A stretch of DNA of 64,000 nt, from the NCBI RefSeq assembly GCF_022376835.1, contig NZ_CP084606.1:2692501-2756500 (forward strand). The letters run 5' to 3'. Within the stretch, counting starts at the first letter, position 1; every line of letters begins with the position of its first letter. Below, in pieces: positions 10,098 to 19,777 of this stretch. Under the pieces are notes generated by a model that saw only the letters and a list, made by a program, of their open reading frames with translations, had not been told where the DNA came from and searched no databases. A program made the position numbers and the translations under genes. Source of the stretch: Brucepastera parasyntrophica. GTDB lineage: Bacteria > Spirochaetota > Spirochaetia > Treponematales > Treponemataceae.

Positions 10098-12928
10098 TGA
10101 AAATCTCCCCAGTTCCGGCCCGATTCAATGCTTACGCTGAGCGGTACGGCCAGTGCAATAACTGATTCCATTTCATTGCGGACAAATTCTCTTACTTCCT
10201 TTGTCTCATGAATGGGTGCCTCAAGAATAAGCTCATCATGAACCTGGAGAAGCAGTCTGGTTTTATAGTCATTTTTCTCAAGCCCGCCGGAAATTTTTAT
10301 CATGGCTGTTTTGACAATATCAGCCGCGGACCCCTGTATGGGTGTGTTTACTGCAATACGTTCGCCCGCGGCCCGCTCAATTCTGTTTGAGCTGTTGATA
10401 TTCCGGATATACCGCCGTCTGCCCATAATAGTTTCCACATATCCCGTTTTAGCCGCCGCTTCCTTTATCTCGGTGATATATGACGCAACACCCGAATAGG
10501 TTTTGAAATAGGTGTTAATAAAACCTGCCGCTTCTCCCCGGGGAATTCGCAGTTCATTTGCAAGCCGGAAAGCGCTCATTCCGTACATAACGCCGAAATT
10601 GATTGTTTTTGCGGCCCTTCTCATTTCGGGAGTTACCGCTTCGGGGCTGACTCCGAAAATAAGACTTGCCGTTCTGCGGTGAACATCTATTCCGTCGCGA
10701 AAAGCCTGCTGTAAATTCGTATCGCCTGAAAGATGTGCAAGGATAACCAGTTCGATTTGTGAATAGTCCGCTGAAATAAGTTCGTATCCGTCTGCGGCGC
10801 GGAATGCCTGCCGGATTTTTCTTCCGTTATCATCCCGAATGGGAATATTCTGGAGGTTCGGGTCCCGGCTGGACAACCGGCCCGTAGCTGTTCCCGTCTG
10901 GATAAAATTTGTGTGGATCCTTCCTTCTTTATCCACAAGGGCGGGCAGGGCGTCAACATAGGTGGATTTCAGCTTTGCAAGAGCCCGGTAATCAAGAATT
11001 TTTCCGGGGACTATATCTTCGGAAGCGAGATCTTCAAGAACCGATGTATCGGTTGAAAAGCCTGTCTTCGTTTTTTTGCCGGGCGTGAGCTTGCGTTCAT
11101 TAAAGAGTACTTCCTGGAGCTGTTTGGGAGACGCAATATTGAATTCATGCCCGACGATTGTAAAAATTTCCTTTTCCGTCTGATCAATTTCTTTTTCCAG
11201 TTCAACAGAAAAGTCGGAAAGGGCGCTTTTTTCGAAACGTATACCGACAAGTTCCATATCTGCAAGAATGGGTATCAACGGCATTTCCATATCCGTGAAG
11301 AGTTTATCCAGTTTATATTCTTTCAGTTTTGGCGCAAAACGTTCATACAATTGCAGGGTCAGGTCCGCATCTTCGGCTGCATAGGCTGTTGCGGTCGGGA
11401 TAGGAACATCCTCAAATGTTTTTCCCTTCGGGACAATTTCATTATACGGTGTTGTTTTTAATCCGAGCTGGCTCGCTGCAAGGGATTCCAGGCCGAACGA
11501 TGACCAGTCAGGGTCGAGCAGCCACGCCGCGATCATGGTATCAAATAATGTACATCTGAGGGTATTTCCCGGACAGTCAGTAAAAAGGCCCTGCTGTTTC
11601 ATAATCTGATAATCGAATTTGCCGTTATGGGTAATAAGCAGCAGTTTCTTGTTCGTGAAAAGCCGTGAAAGGCCCGCGTATGCGGCCTTTTCAGGCATTA
11701 ACACCGGAGCTTCCTCTCCGAGTTCCGGTGCCGGTCCGCGGACCGGCACATATACAGCTTCTCCTGTTTTAAGAGCCAGAGAGAAACCGACGAGGCGGTC
11801 TTCCCTGACATTGAGTCCGGTCGTTTCGCAGTCAAAGGCCGCGTATTTTTGGGCAAGAATTGCGTCTATTAAACCGGAAAATTCATCAGGGTCGGTCAGG
11901 GTCCGGTATTTTCCGGTATTCTGTTTTAAATCGGTTTCCGCGCGCAAGTTTGAAAGAGGGTTCGCATATTGGAGCGAAACAGTTCCTTTTGATTTTCCGC
12001 TGCTGCCGGCGGCTTTTTCTGCATTGCCTTCTGAATCGGCGGTCCCGGTTGATAAGATTTTTTCATCGCCGGAATAAAGCCGGGCAACGCTGGGAATTCC
12101 TTCCCGCATAAGAAGCCTGGCCGCCGCGATATTGTCAAGAGAGGTACTTGAATAGGTATCAATATCCTTTTCAAGGGGAACATTTGTACACAGCTCAATG
12201 AGCCGCCTGGAAAAATAGGCAGACTCCTTGCCTTCCTTTATTTTATTACCTATTGCTCCCTGCAGTTCATCTTCATGTTCATAAATTCCGTCAAGCGAAT
12301 GATAGGTGTCAAGCATTTTAACGGCTGTTTTATCACCGACGCCCTTTATTCCGGGAACATTGTCAGAAGCGTCTCCGGTCAGGGACAGGAGATCGAGCAT
12401 TTGTTCCGGGTTAACGCCCCATTCCTGAAAAACCTCGTCTGAACCTATCTTTTTCCACCCGCCTGATTTGTCCGTTTTAAGTATTGAAACATGGTCACCG
12501 ACAAGCTGCATCAGGTCCTTATCGCCGGAGATAATAATGCATTGCCTTTTTTCTTCCCTGCACCGGACAGCCGCGGAAGCTATTATATCATCCGCCTCAA
12601 ATCCGTCCTGCCTGACGATGGGAATTCCAAGTGCGGTGAGGATTTCCTCAATAACAGGAATCTGTTCACGCAGATCTTCCGGTGTTTTTGCTCTGTTTGC
12701 CTTATATTCCTCATACATCTCGTGCCGGAAAGTCGGTGTGCGCGAATCAAAGGCCGCAATAAAAAGTTCCGGTGAATATTCACGGAAGAGGGTATGCAGG
12801 TTCCGGAAAAAACCGAATACTGCTGAAACATTTTTTCCCTGACTGTTTACAAGCGGCCTGGAAATAAAAGCAAAGTATGACCGGTAAATGAGGCCATAGG
12901 CGTCAAGAGTGTATAAGGGCTTTTTCAT
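10094..12928 (-). CDS. polA: DNA polymerase I
   Basis: A 944-residue repair and Okazaki-fragment polymerase. The 5'-3' exonuclease is N-terminal (DAYGLIYRSYFAF, GFEADDIIAS, GDKDLMQL), a 3'-5' exonuclease-like domain follows (AFDCETTGLN, and THNGKFDYQ), then the polymerase domain with TATGRLSS, motif A DYSQIELVILAHLS, motif B (RRAAKTINFGVMYG) and motif C VHDELILEAP. The Asp/Glu pair in CETTG suggests the proofreading site may be active. There is no Shine-Dalgarno before the ATG; TGC-TATACT ends seven bases upstream, so the message is probably leaderless. First gene of polA-coaE-SPOR. Confidence 0.95.
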   Translation of the reverse strand: MKKPLYTLDAYGLIYRSYFAFISRPLVNSQGKNVSAVFGFFRNLHTLFREYSPELFIAAFDSRTPTFRHEMYEEYKANRAKTPEDLREQIPVIEEILTALGIPIVRQDGFEADDIIASAAVRCREEKRQCIIISGDKDLMQLVGDHVSILKTDKSGGWKKIGSDEVFQEWGVNPEQMLDLLSLTGDASDNVPGIKGVGDKTAVKMLDTYHSLDGIYEHEDELQGAIGNKIKEGKESAYFSRRLIELCTNVPLEKDIDTYSSTSLDNIAAARLLMREGIPSVARLYSGDEKILSTGTADSEGNAEKAAGSSGKSKGTVSLQYANPLSNLRAETDLKQNTGKYRTLTDPDEFSGLIDAILAQKYAAFDCETTGLNVREDRLVGFSLALKTGEAVYVPVRGPAPELGEEAPVLMPEKAAYAGLSRLFTNKKLLLITHNGKFDYQIMKQQGLFTDCPGNTLRCTLFDTMIAAWLLDPDWSSFGLESLAASQLGLKTTPYNEIVPKGKTFEDVPIPTATAYAAEDADLTLQLYERFAPKLKEYKLDKLFTDMEMPLIPILADMELVGIRFEKSALSDFSVELEKEIDQTEKEIFTIVGHEFNIASPKQLQEVLFNERKLTPGKKTKTGFSTDTSVLEDLASEDIVPGKILDYRALAKLKSTYVDALPALVDKEGRIHTNFIQTGTATGRLSSRDPNLQNIPIRDDNGRKIRQAFRAADGYELISADYSQIELVILAHLSGDTNLQQAFRDGIDVHRRTASLIFGVSPEAVTPEMRRAAKTINFGVMYGMSAFRLANELRIPRGEAAGFINTYFKTYSGVASYITEIKEAAAKTGYVETIMGRRRYIRNINSSNRIERAAGERIAVNTPIQGSAADIVKTAMIKISGGLEKNDYKTRLLLQVHDELILEAPIHETKEVREFVRNEMESVIALAVPLSVSIESGRNWGDFH

Positions 12929-12935
12929 ACTGCAA

Positions 12936-12944
12936 AGTATAGCA
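12936..12944 (-). promoter_or_regulatory. Extended -10 promoter of polA (leaderless)
   Basis: On the minus strand TGC-TATACT, then TTGCAGT, then ATG. Transcription would start at or beside the A of the start codon. No good -35 is seen. Confidence 0.6.
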
Positions 12945-13056
12945 TATTTTCCTGAATAAGACGATTCCCTCAGAAAAAACAGTCAGATATTGCAGTTGGC
13001 TGTGAAGCCGGAGTACGAAGCCGGCTTATATTGTTTTTGCGCCTTCTCCCTGTTTT

Positions 13057-14643
13057 TCAATAGGCAAGAACTACGCCGGGGAGCGGAGGCCGCTGTATAA
13101 AATACATGAATTTAAAGGGATGAATATCAAGCGCGTTTGCATACCAGCCTGCAAGCCCCTCCCTGTCAATTACATTTACAGAGGGATTGTGTGAAAGGGG
13201 TAAAATAACCGAGTCTTTCAGAAGGACTTTTTCCGCGTCGGCCAGCAATTCGTACCGTTCTTTTGCTGTTTTCCGTGAGGCCGCATCGGTAATATACTTT
13301 TCAAAGGTAGTATTTTTCCAGCCTGAGTCATTAAGTGAAGACGCGGGACGGAACATTTCAAGAAAGGCAAGCGGGTCCGCAAAATCCCCAATCCATGATG
13401 TAACCCCAAGCGTATAATCATCTTTTCTGAGTGTCGCATAATATTCTGTATAGGGCCGGCTCCTGACTTCAATTTCAAATCCCAGTTCCTCCCACGCCGG
13501 TTTCAGTTTTTCAGCCAGTCCGAAATAATATTCCGATTCAGGGACGTATATAACCAGCGGCGGAACGGAAATTTCCGGAGGCAGGTTTTCTGCAATCAGG
13601 GCTTTGGCTTTTTCCATATCCTCTGTATTAATTCCCGGAACTTCCGGGTATCCTACTATGGGGAATACCAGGGTTGTCGCCGGAATAAGATAGTCTTCGC
13701 GCAGCCGGGTCCAGGGAACGGCCAGCAAAAGAGCCTCTCTGATTTTTGGATTTTGCCACGGACCCCATGTTGTGCGGAAAAATAAGTATTCTGTTGAAAA
13801 CATGGGAGCAATCTGAATTGAGGAAATATCGAGTATTCTGTTCAGGAGCATTGCGCCGGCAAGCCACTGAATTTCTCCCCGGTTGAACCGGGCAGTCAGG
13901 GACTCCGCGTCATTATCAATAATGACCCTTATACCGGGCAGATATACCTGTTCTTTATCCCAATAGTAGGGATTTTTTACAAAATATATTTCCGTATCGC
14001 TTACCGAATCAATGCTGAACGGACCGCTTGATACCGGTTTGAACCCGGGGCCTTTTTTGGTTTCCGTTGCGGCCTTGAAATTTGAGGGGTGAACAGCGCT
14101 GAATGCGTGGTGGCACAGTATTTTCGGCAAATGCTGTGCGGGCATGGCAAGTTTTACCGTGAGTTTATATGTTGAATCAGCCCGTATGCCGACAGCCGCG
14201 GGATCTGATGTTTTTCCGGTCCTGTAATCCGCGGCCCCTTCGATGCAGTCCAGCAATGACGCGTAAGGCGCATTGACTGAAGGTCTGAGCAGATTTAACC
14301 ATGAATCACGGACAGTCCGGGCTGTTATAAAATCTCCATTACTGAAACGTGCGTTTCTTCTTATAGTAAAGGTCCATTCCAGTCCGTCCTGGCTTTCAGT
14401 CCACGATTCCGCAATTCCCGGAACCGGGTCGAGATTATAGGGATCATATACAAAGAGTCCTTCATACATGGCTGTCATAACCTGGGCTTCATCGGCATTA
14501 TAGGCCAAATGGGGCCGCATATCAGGAAAAGAAGCTGAAATATTGACAACAAGTTCGGATTGAGGAAAGTCAGGCTCTGCGGAAAAGGCGGGTGCGCCAC
14601 ATAAAATAACGGCAAAAAGAATCGCCCAGCGGAATTTAGACAT
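13057..14643 (-). CDS. Oligopeptide-type ABC transporter substrate-binding protein
   Basis: A 528-residue exported binding protein of the SBP-5 (OppA/DppA) family. It has a cleavable signal (WAILFAVILCGAPAFSAE) with no lipobox Cys, then typical family features: MYEGLFVYDP, PGIAESW, WTFTIRRNARFSNGD, and VSSGPFSIDSV-type loops. GGAG lies before the ATG. No permease or ATPase genes adjoin it, so it either works with a transporter coded elsewhere or is an orphan. The ligand cannot be told from sequence. Confidence 0.85.
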   Translation of the reverse strand: MSKFRWAILFAVILCGAPAFSAEPDFPQSELVVNISASFPDMRPHLAYNADEAQVMTAMYEGLFVYDPYNLDPVPGIAESWTESQDGLEWTFTIRRNARFSNGDFITARTVRDSWLNLLRPSVNAPYASLLDCIEGAADYRTGKTSDPAAVGIRADSTYKLTVKLAMPAQHLPKILCHHAFSAVHPSNFKAATETKKGPGFKPVSSGPFSIDSVSDTEIYFVKNPYYWDKEQVYLPGIRVIIDNDAESLTARFNRGEIQWLAGAMLLNRILDISSIQIAPMFSTEYLFFRTTWGPWQNPKIREALLLAVPWTRLREDYLIPATTLVFPIVGYPEVPGINTEDMEKAKALIAENLPPEISVPPLVIYVPESEYYFGLAEKLKPAWEELGFEIEVRSRPYTEYYATLRKDDYTLGVTSWIGDFADPLAFLEMFRPASSLNDSGWKNTTFEKYITDAASRKTAKERYELLADAEKVLLKDSVILPLSHNPSVNVIDREGLAGWYANALDIHPFKFMYFIQRPPLPGVVLAY

Positions 14644-14963
14644 AGATACTCCATTTTTCGGCAGGCTTTAACTATGTACGCTTCTGCCGAACCCGGGAAA
14701 GATACTGTGATTTTCAGGGACCGGGCTGTCATTTGAAAACCATACCCATGAAAAACACCAAAAAGATATAAAAGTAACCGGACCGGTTCTCAAAGTTTAT
14801 CCGGGTGATACTAGTATGATACACCCTGAGTTTCTTTCAAAACCCGGTTAGTTTTGAAATTGCAACTCCTTTCTTTAAAATCGGTTACCGCTTTTATAAC
14901 TGATATACCTTTTTTTTAATTATATCAAGCGTAACTCTGTCCGGGTCTTTGAGTTATCCTTTT
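14644..14963. other. Intergenic region without a recognised gene
   Basis: 320 bases between the DUF1015 gene and the peptide-binding gene, both on the minus strand. It holds the promoter region of the binding protein gene, a short palindrome AACCGGACCGGTT near 14777, and T-rich sequence at 14911-14925. I see no riboswitch or RNA gene that I can name. Confidence 0.5.
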
Positions 14964-16298
14964 TTATCCAAAGAGTCTGCGGCATTCCAAGTAAAACCGT
15001 TTTTCGCTGGCTTCACCCATAGAAAAACTTTTCCGGGGCAAAGGCCCCCGTTTTCCTATAGTCATAAAAAAGGATTCCTTTTCAACCGGAGGGAGCAGAA
15101 TTGCTGTCGTGTTTTGTTCCTTTCCAAGCCGGAAAACCTCTTCTGACCCATGAATATAATCTATTTTTACTTTGGGGTTTTTCTCCAGAAATGTATCAAG
15201 CGCCGGCTGAAGCCTGCTTACCGCAAGAGCGGAATCAGGCGTTTCGAGGCAGGACAATTTTCCGCCGGAAACAAATCCGAACCTGGTTGAATCATCAGTG
15301 TTTACCAGTTCCGCAAGCTCTTTTTCAGAGCCGCAGGGGAGGATCGTCCCTCCCAGCTTTTTCTGCACAAACGCCGAAACCTCAGCTGAATCCGTTCCGA
15401 AAAGGACCCGGTGGATCGGTTCGAATGTCAGTCCTTCGTCAAACAGGTTTACAATTTCAACAAGGGCAAAACGGGCCGGATGCTTTTCAATATCCGGCGC
15501 GGCTGTGTTTTCTTTTTTGAATTCTTCCCATACTGCCTTCGCGGTTGCAAGGGAATGGTTTCCGTCTCCGACCGCAAACAGAAAACATGAACCATCATCT
15601 GAAGTGTTTTTCTCCGCAATACGGTTGAACGCGTCCGCTATGCGGCTGAATGCCTGTGTGCCGGAGATTTCCCAGCCTGTGATTGAACCGGCGTCCGCCA
15701 TCAGCGGCGTTTCATACAGGGGCGGATGTTTTTTTGCCTGTATTCCCGCCTCTTCTATACATATTTTTTCCGGATCGTTTATCAGCAGCATAATGTGGGG
15801 CAGTTCTACAGGAGCGCCCCTGCGGATTTCCATGCGGGGAGGAATCCTGTCTACAATCGTGGCCTCGGTGGCCCTGATCAGGGCCTTTGATCCCGGCCGC
15901 CAGTCATAGGCTTCAAGATCTATTGCGGCAACTAATCCCTTGCGGGTCCGTCCGTACGCGGTTTTTCGTTCTATATAAATGAATCCGTGCAATGGTTTTG
16001 CAAAAATTCCGGTATCGGCAGTATTTTCTGCAGAACCGAGATATTCCTTCATTTTGCCGCGGATGGAATCCAGTCTGGATTCCCTGTCATCATCTTCAAG
16101 ATAAATTTCAGGCAGAATGATATTCAGGGTTGAGGGGGCTCTGCCAACATAGTCGGCGGCAGTTTTCCAGTAGTTGCGGTCCTGCGTATATTGGTCGCAG
16201 GCAACAACAGCCCATCGCGAGAGATCATGGGTATTTTCCGGAATCAGAATATCCGGCACATGAATTCCTAATTCAGCCAGTGTTTCACTATAGTCCAT
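14964..16298 (-). CDS. DUF1015 family protein
   Basis: A 444-residue cytoplasmic protein of the DUF1015 family, whose biochemical role is unsettled. Family features seen: SRWAVVACDQYTQDR near the start, GDGNHSLATAKAVW in the middle, and IDYIHGSEEV near the end. I chose the ATG at 16298, because TATGAT ends seven bases upstream with TTGTCT 17 bases before that, matching the leaderless layout seen elsewhere here; ATGs at 16307 and 16310 lie inside or next to the -10 box. Its start faces rpoN, with about 140 bases between. Confidence 0.8.
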   Translation of the reverse strand: MDYSETLAELGIHVPDILIPENTHDLSRWAVVACDQYTQDRNYWKTAADYVGRAPSTLNIILPEIYLEDDDRESRLDSIRGKMKEYLGSAENTADTGIFAKPLHGFIYIERKTAYGRTRKGLVAAIDLEAYDWRPGSKALIRATEATIVDRIPPRMEIRRGAPVELPHIMLLINDPEKICIEEAGIQAKKHPPLYETPLMADAGSITGWEISGTQAFSRIADAFNRIAEKNTSDDGSCFLFAVGDGNHSLATAKAVWEEFKKENTAAPDIEKHPARFALVEIVNLFDEGLTFEPIHRVLFGTDSAEVSAFVQKKLGGTILPCGSEKELAELVNTDDSTRFGFVSGGKLSCLETPDSALAVSRLQPALDTFLEKNPKVKIDYIHGSEEVFRLGKEQNTTAILLPPVEKESFFMTIGKRGPLPRKSFSMGEASEKRFYLECRRLFG

Positions 16299-16305
16299 AA
16301 GAGTC

Positions 16306-16334
16306 ATCATACGGAAAAACAGGCACACAGACAA
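16306..16334 (-). promoter_or_regulatory. Promoter of the DUF1015 gene (leaderless)
   Basis: TTGTCT (16329-16334), a 17-base spacer, TATGAT (16306-16311), then GACTCTT and the ATG at 16298. Confidence 0.6.
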
Positions 16335-16439
16335 GTAAAAAGTATGCAAAATCTGAATAATCCCTGATAGCCGGGCCGATGATTTTCTTTTTATTTGTCT
16401 TGACCTTTCCCGCTTTTCTTCCTTATTCTGATACTTACC

Positions 16440-17861
16440 ATGCAGAGGCAAAAACAGACACTAGTGCAGCAGCAGCGTCTCTCCCTCAGCCCCCAGCTTA
16501 TGCAGTCAATCAAGCTGATGGCTATGCCTTTTGCCGATTTGCGTGAAACCATTTTTGAAGAACTTGAAAAAAACCCGGCCCTGGAAGTGATTTCAGATCC
16601 TTTTGAAACCTCAAACAGGCAGATGCCTGCGGCGCCGGTAAAGACTTTATCCCTGGCCTCCAAAAGAGGGCAGGAAGAAAGCGACCGCCACCTTGATTTC
16701 ATTGAAAATGCGCTGTCCCGGGGCGAAACCCTTCAAACCCACCTGCTTGAACAGCTTGGGGAAATGTCTGTATCCGGGCCGCTTGCGGACTTCAGCGCCC
16801 TTGTAATTCAAAACCTTGACAGAGACGGTTTCAATATTGTGCCGCCTGAAGAGCTTCCCGGGGCTGAGAACAAAAAACTGCTTGAGGAATCGGTCTTTCT
16901 TGTTCAGGGAATGGACCCGCCGGGTTGTGCAACCTGCGGCTTTCAGGAATCGCTTGTTGTACAGGCAAGACTCCTGAAACAGGATACTTCCTCTCCCCGT
17001 ATTATTTCCATCATTGATAAAACGATATACATCCTGGAAAATCATTTTTCCCTGCTTGAAAAGGCCCGTCCGGAGGTCCTTGTAAAAAACTTTGCTAAAA
17101 ACAGCCCTCCCGATTTTGTGATAACTCTGGCGGAAGCGGAAGAAATTTTAACCATTATCCGCAGCCTTGATCCTTTTCCCGGACGTATCTTTGACAGCGC
17201 TCCCGATTCCTACATTGTTCCCGATGTATTTGTAAAAAGGACGGAAGAAGGTTTTTCTATTGTCATCAATGATGAAGAAATCCCGGTTCTGGGAATTTCT
17301 CCCTTTTTTAAAAAAATGGAAAATGAAAAACATGCGCAGGGGATCGATGCAAAGGAGACCTCTTCCGAACGGAAATTTGTCCGCGAGTCAGTAAAAGAAG
17401 CCCGCTGGTTTATTCATACGCTGGAAAGACGGAACCAGACAATACGGAAAGTTGCTTCCGCCATTGTCGATTTCCAGCAGAATTTCTTTTTATATGGGCC
17501 CTCCCGTCTTGCCCCTCTCAGAATGAAGGATGTTGCCGAGGAAATCGGTATGCATGAGGCCACTGTGTCCCGCGCCGCAAACGGAAAATATCTGCAGTGC
17601 AGCTGGGGTATTTTTGAGATACGTTATTTTTTCAGTACCCAGGTCGGTTCGCCCCGCAGTTCCGGAACTTCTTCTTCCGCCGGACAGCATTCCCGCCAGA
17701 GCGTTAAGGAAGTAATCCGCCAGATAATCGAAAACTCTTCGGAGCCGCTTTCGGACCAGAAAATTGCCGACCAATTGGCGCTCCGGGGCATCAAAATAGC
17801 CCGCCGTACAGTCGCAAAATACCGTGCCGAATTGACCATAGGTTCATCCTATGACCGGTAA
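16440..17861 (+). CDS. rpoN: RNA polymerase sigma-54 factor
   Basis: A 473-residue alternative sigma factor that needs an enhancer-binding ATPase. Region I is Gln/Leu-rich (QTLVQQQRLSLSPQLMQSIK), followed by the core-binding domain, a helix-turn-helix (MKDVAEEIGMHEATVSRAAN) and the RpoN box near the C-terminus (ARRTVAKYRAEL). Its length and domain order are normal. It opens a cluster with hpf, hprK and HPr, echoing the rpoN operon of proteobacteria. No strong Shine-Dalgarno is seen before the ATG. Confidence 0.95.
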   Translation: MQRQKQTLVQQQRLSLSPQLMQSIKLMAMPFADLRETIFEELEKNPALEVISDPFETSNRQMPAAPVKTLSLASKRGQEESDRHLDFIENALSRGETLQTHLLEQLGEMSVSGPLADFSALVIQNLDRDGFNIVPPEELPGAENKKLLEESVFLVQGMDPPGCATCGFQESLVVQARLLKQDTSSPRIISIIDKTIYILENHFSLLEKARPEVLVKNFAKNSPPDFVITLAEAEEILTIIRSLDPFPGRIFDSAPDSYIVPDVFVKRTEEGFSIVINDEEIPVLGISPFFKKMENEKHAQGIDAKETSSERKFVRESVKEARWFIHTLERRNQTIRKVASAIVDFQQNFFLYGPSRLAPLRMKDVAEEIGMHEATVSRAANGKYLQCSWGIFEIRYFFSTQVGSPRSSGTSSSAGQHSRQSVKEVIRQIIENSSEPLSDQKIADQLALRGIKIARRTVAKYRAELTIGSSYDR

Positions 17862-17867
17862 AAAAAT

Positions 17868-17891
17868 AAATAGAAAGGTACCTTTCTATTT
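17868..17891 (+). terminator. Perfect 24-bp palindrome after rpoN
   Basis: AAATAGAAAGGT followed at once by its complement ACCTTTCTATTT, seven bases after the rpoN stop. It may be a weak terminator. The lack of a G+C-rich stem and T-run leaves an operator or processing site possible. Confidence 0.4.
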
Positions 17892-18081
17892 GTGAAACCA
17901 TATTCCCCTGAAATCAGAAATACAAAAAATAAACCGCCGGGTATATATTAAAAAGACCGCGCGGATTATGTAAACTTACTTTTGCAAATTACCGGAAACC
18001 GTATTATTATTTAGGGTAAAGTACCCGGAGGATTGCATCAGTTGAGCTTAACCCGGGACGTTATTATCAGGAGGTCCAGCC

Positions 18082-18375
18082 ATGAATATCAATGTGCAGG
18101 CAGTAAAGTTTACGTTGGATGAGGATCAGAAAACATTTATTGACAGGAAACTCGAACGGATTAAATATGCGGAGGATCTAATAACTGATATACTTTTAAC
18201 TATAAAATTTGACAGGAAATTTTCCTATGATTGTACGGTAAATTTCAGATGGGGCGGAAATGCCCATGTTTCAGCGGAAGATTATGAATTTAACGCGGGA
18301 ATCAACAAGCTGATGGATGTTCTTGACCAAAAGGTAAAAAAGGAAAAAGATAAGGTCCAGGAGAAAAACAAGTAA
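18082..18375 (+). CDS. hpf: Ribosome hibernation promoting factor (short HPF/RaiA)
   Basis: A 97-residue ribosome-associated protein with the beta-alpha fold of the HPF/YfiA family: MNINVQAVKFTLDEDQ at the start, the AHVSAEDYEFNAGI segment and a central amphipathic helix (LMDVLDQKVKKEKDK). It lacks the long C-terminal extension, so it is the short form that pairs 70S ribosomes into inactive dimers in other bacteria. CAGGAGG lies before the ATG. It sits between rpoN and hprK, as hpf does in the proteobacterial rpoN operon. Confidence 0.88.
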   Translation: MNINVQAVKFTLDEDQKTFIDRKLERIKYAEDLITDILLTIKFDRKFSYDCTVNFRWGGNAHVSAEDYEFNAGINKLMDVLDQKVKKEKDKVQEKNK

Positions 18376-18385
18376 TTTGAGACTG

Positions 18386-18408
18386 TCCGGCATTTTCAAA
18401 ATGCCGGA
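18386..18408 (+). repeat. Hairpin between hpf and hprK
   Basis: Arms TCCGGCATTTT and AAAATGCCGGA around a single C. A second pair, ATTGCC and GGCAAT, follows. There is no T-run, so this is more likely an mRNA processing or stability structure than a terminator. Confidence 0.45.
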
Positions 18409-18478
18409 TATTGCCAAAAAAAGCGGTGTTTCCGGCAATGTACTTTACAAGAAAGAATATAGCAGGGTATAGTTCGAT

Positions 18479-19468
18479 ATGCCTGTAAAACGGTTTTCCG
18501 TGCTGGATTTATTAGCTCTTGACCTCAAGGAACATGACTCTCTTGACCTGAGGTGCCTCTGCGGGCGGCGCGGTTTAATGCGGATTATTACAATTCCTGA
18601 TTTAAACCGGCCCGGACTCGCATTATCAGGCTTTTTTGATTCATTTGCCTATCAGAGGGTTCAGCTTTTCGGCCGGGGAGAAATGGCCTACCTGAATAAA
18701 ATCGTCTCCGAAGGAAAAACCGAAACAATACAGCAGCTTTTTTCTTTTCCGCTTCCCTGCTGTATTTTTACGCATAACCTGGAGCCTCCTCAGATACTGA
18801 TGGATCTGGCAGAGGAAGTGGGGTGTCCGGTACTCCAGACCAGTCTTGATTCAAGTGAATTTTCTTCGAGGCTGCTCAGAATTCTGTCAAATATTTTCGC
18901 GCCGAGAATTACCATTCACGGTGTTCTGGTGGAAGTATACGGACTCGGAATTCTCATTTCAGGTGATTCCGGTGTAGGAAAAAGTGAAACCGCTCTGGAA
19001 CTCATTGAAAGGGGCCACCGCCTTGTCGCGGATGATGTGGTTGAAATTTCCTGTGTTAACGGAAACGTCCTTATAGGCCGCGGTGCCAATAAGGTTATCG
19101 GACACCACATGGAAATCAGGGGGCTGGGGATTATTAACATAACCCAGTTATACGGCGTCGGTTCCATCCGGGAAAGCAAGGAAGTCCAGATTGTAGCCCA
19201 ATTGGAAGAATGGGACGCAAATAAGGTATATGACAGAATAGGTACCAATGAATTAACAATGGATATTCTTGGGGTCAAGGTACCAAAATTGGAAATTCCT
19301 GTTAAACCGGGAAGAAATGTTCCGATTATTCTTGAAACAGCGGCAATGAATGAACGCCTGAAAAGTATGGGCTATTTTTCTGCAAAAGAATTCAATCAAA
19401 ATGTTCTTAAATGGATTGAAACGGATGCAGCCCGGGCTCCATACTACGGCGATGAAGATTCATATTAA
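18479..19468 (+). CDS. hprK: HPr kinase/phosphorylase
   Basis: A 329-residue bifunctional enzyme that phosphorylates HPr on its regulatory Ser and removes the phosphate again. The P-loop reads GDSGVGKSE near residue 163, the HPrK signature follows (HHMEIRGLGIIN), and VADDVVE precedes it. The N-terminal domain (residues 1-130) is the usual one. HPr follows 42 bases downstream. Together they point to PTS-based control of carbon or nitrogen use. There is no clear Shine-Dalgarno; TATAGT lies 5 bases before the ATG. Confidence 0.95.
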   Translation: MPVKRFSVLDLLALDLKEHDSLDLRCLCGRRGLMRIITIPDLNRPGLALSGFFDSFAYQRVQLFGRGEMAYLNKIVSEGKTETIQQLFSFPLPCCIFTHNLEPPQILMDLAEEVGCPVLQTSLDSSEFSSRLLRILSNIFAPRITIHGVLVEVYGLGILISGDSGVGKSETALELIERGHRLVADDVVEISCVNGNVLIGRGANKVIGHHMEIRGLGIINITQLYGVGSIRESKEVQIVAQLEEWDANKVYDRIGTNELTMDILGVKVPKLEIPVKPGRNVPIILETAAMNERLKSMGYFSAKEFNQNVLKWIETDAARAPYYGDEDSY

Positions 19469-19510
19469 AAATTGAGGTACTGCCTCGTTTACCAGAGGGG
19501 ACACAGACAG

Positions 19511-19777
19511 ATGACAAGAAAAACTGTGACAATTAAAAACCGGGCAGGCATCCACGCCAGGCCTGCGGCGCTTATTGCGCAAACCGCCAACCGGTACGCT
19601 TCGGAAATCGTAATTGAACGGGATGATACCCGCATTAACGCAAAGTCGATAATGGGTATTATTACGATGGCTGCCAGTTATAATACCCAGTTAACCCTTT
19701 GTGCGGAAGGGACCGATGAAGCTGAGGCCATTGCCGCCCTTGAGTCCCTGTTTGAAAATAAATTTGAAGAAGAGTGA
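19511..19777 (+). CDS. ptsH: Phosphocarrier protein HPr (or NPr)
   Basis: An 88-residue PTS phosphocarrier. The active His is in NRAGIHARPAAL and the regulatory Ser in AKSIMGIITMAA, so it can serve both EI and HprK. I chose the ATG at 19511, which has GAGGGG upstream. No EI or EII genes lie in the window, and the setting beside rpoN, hpf and hprK fits a regulatory rather than sugar-transport role. Its last bases overlap the GTG of the next gene. Confidence 0.93.
   Translation: MTRKTVTIKNRAGIHARPAALIAQTANRYASEIVIERDDTRINAKSIMGIITMAASYNTQLTLCAEGTDEAEAIAALESLFENKFEEE

Noticed and set aside
14644-14963. Riboswitch or T-box before the peptide-binding gene
   Set aside because: No conserved core or specifier/antiterminator elements could be found.
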